Shown piece by piece: positions 63,515 to 64,000 of a stretch of DNA of 64,000 nucleotides. The stretch spans positions 845,610-909,609 of the forward strand of contig MNCI01018082.1 in the NCBI GenBank assembly GCA_015680685.1, given 5' to 3'. Position 1 is the stretch's first letter, and every line of letters starts with the position of its first letter. The notes beneath the pieces were generated by a model that did not search any database, had not been told where the DNA came from, and saw only the letters and a program-made list of their open reading frames with translations. The position numbers were made by a program, and so were the translations under genes. This DNA comes from Gnetum montanum. Taxonomy: Eukaryota; Streptophyta; Gnetopsida; Gnetales; Gnetaceae.

Positions 63515-64000
63515 CTTTGCTTTCCTACAATGCATGTAGCTAGGTTGGCAAGTTAAGTTGCCAAAATTCTTTCTTGCAATGCTCAAAAGGTGCACCAAGG
63601 GATACCACTCAAGGCTCTTTCTGACCCTTTGGAATGCGGCAAGCCAAAGGGTTCTACTGCAGGGCAACCACCTCAACATTGCTTTAGGGTTGTTTACTCA
63701 CATAGGTGCTCTCTCTAGGAGGGTGTCTCTTCCTCAACTAATTCAACAATGGTCGGGGCTACCAGAGGTGTGGAAGAGGTTGAACCAACTTCCTTGGATA
63801 ATGTTTGAAAGTACCACAAGTCTTCAATTGAGCAACAAGACATCTTCCAACAATGTCTAAAAGAAGCAAATGCTAACATTCACAAGGAGTGAGAGGCAAA
63901 ATTTCTTGCTAATTTGTGCATAGCTATTTTTGAGGTTGGCACATGTGGTTGAGCTGAGGAGCAAGCCAAAAGCGATCAAGAAGAAAATGAACAAAGGAAG
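63515..64000 (+). pseudogene. LINE E ORF2 extension, distal part, and coiled-coil start
   Basis: AFLQCM, then a TAG, LGWQVKLPKFFLAMLKRCTK and GYHSRLFLTLWNAA, matching B, C and D. Glu/Gln/Lys-rich sequence from about 63950 to the window edge is the beginning of the coiled coil. Confidence 0.65.

Larger units (their letters stand above)
60608..64000 (+). mobile_element. LINE E, J-domain LINE family, cut by the window edge
   Basis: In the intron upstream of the first visible exon. It carries the ORF1 end (to 60783), endonuclease (60780-61444), a deletion removing most of the reverse transcriptase (the thumb-side part remains at about 61790-62000), zf-RVT (62215-62400), the extension (62580-63700) interrupted by a solo LTR at 63010-63514, and the start of the coiled coil at the right edge (AEEQAKSDQEENEQRK). 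The J-like module would begin roughly 50-60 nt past 64000. It is antisense to DNA-PKcs. Confidence 0.8.

Noticed and set aside
1-64000. tRNA, rRNA or other structured RNA genes
   Set aside because: No cloverleaf, rRNA signature or snoRNA boxes were recognised on either strand by eye; a covariance-model search would be needed to exclude small ones.

Overview
The window is plant nuclear DNA from a large, repeat-rich genome. The evidence is spliceosomal introns, one intron of 32.5 kb, plant-type Ty1/copia and Ty3/gypsy elements, L1-like LINEs and heavy C-to-T decay of the repeats. I favour a gymnosperm or another non-flowering land plant, because the one host gene is a DNA-PKcs homologue, a kinase missing from the usual angiosperm models. 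The species cannot be fixed from sequence alone.

Host gene. The minus strand from 60453 down to 11069 carries the last twelve exons I can define of a DNA-PKcs gene (human PRKDC orthologue). They join in one uninterrupted frame of 9393 nt (3130 codons plus stop) with consistent splice phases. They correspond to about human residue 930 through the C-terminus: HEAT solenoid, NUC194 region, the SQ/TQ-rich linker, FAT, PI3K-like kinase and FATC. Kinase motifs are intact, and both autophosphorylation clusters known in vertebrates have counterparts. Two exons are very large (4049 and 2553 nt). One intron appears to use a GC donor, and a frame-preserving 27-nt microexon candidate lies in another. Exons for the N-terminal quarter lie beyond 64000.

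Layout. 1-4.4 kb: 5' part of a minus-strand Ty3/gypsy element (protease, gag, PBS, LTR). 4.4-10.9 kb: AT-rich non-genic DNA with a decayed DUF4283-type ORF1 relic. 11.07-25.67 kb: DNA-PKcs 3' exons, with a decayed LINE in one intron. 25.67-58.2 kb: the giant intron, holding LINE A (27.3-32.6), a copia element (33.36-38.52), an RTE-type LINE relic (39.1-40.26), LINE B (40.26-45.05), a rearranged LINE H (45.3-46.8) and a near full-length LINE D (47.87-58.15). LINE D is split by a roughly 2.1-kb LTR that itself contains a young LINE C. 58.2-60.45 kb: five upstream exons. 60.6-64 kb: LINE E, interrupted by a 505-bp solo LTR. Nearly all insertions lie antisense to the host gene.

Most notable observation. 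The LINEs A, B, C, D, E and H form one family with an unusual ORF2 C-terminus. After endonuclease, reverse transcriptase and zf-RVT comes a conserved extension, then a Glu/Gln/Arg-rich coiled coil, then a J-domain-like (Hsp40/DnaJ) module with an HPD motif. I see the J-like module in four copies (A, B, C, D). Copy E runs off the window edge just before it should appear. ORF1 and ORF2 overlap by ATGA in every copy where the junction is present. I know of no described LINE carrying a J-domain, so this is my candidate for an undescribed system.
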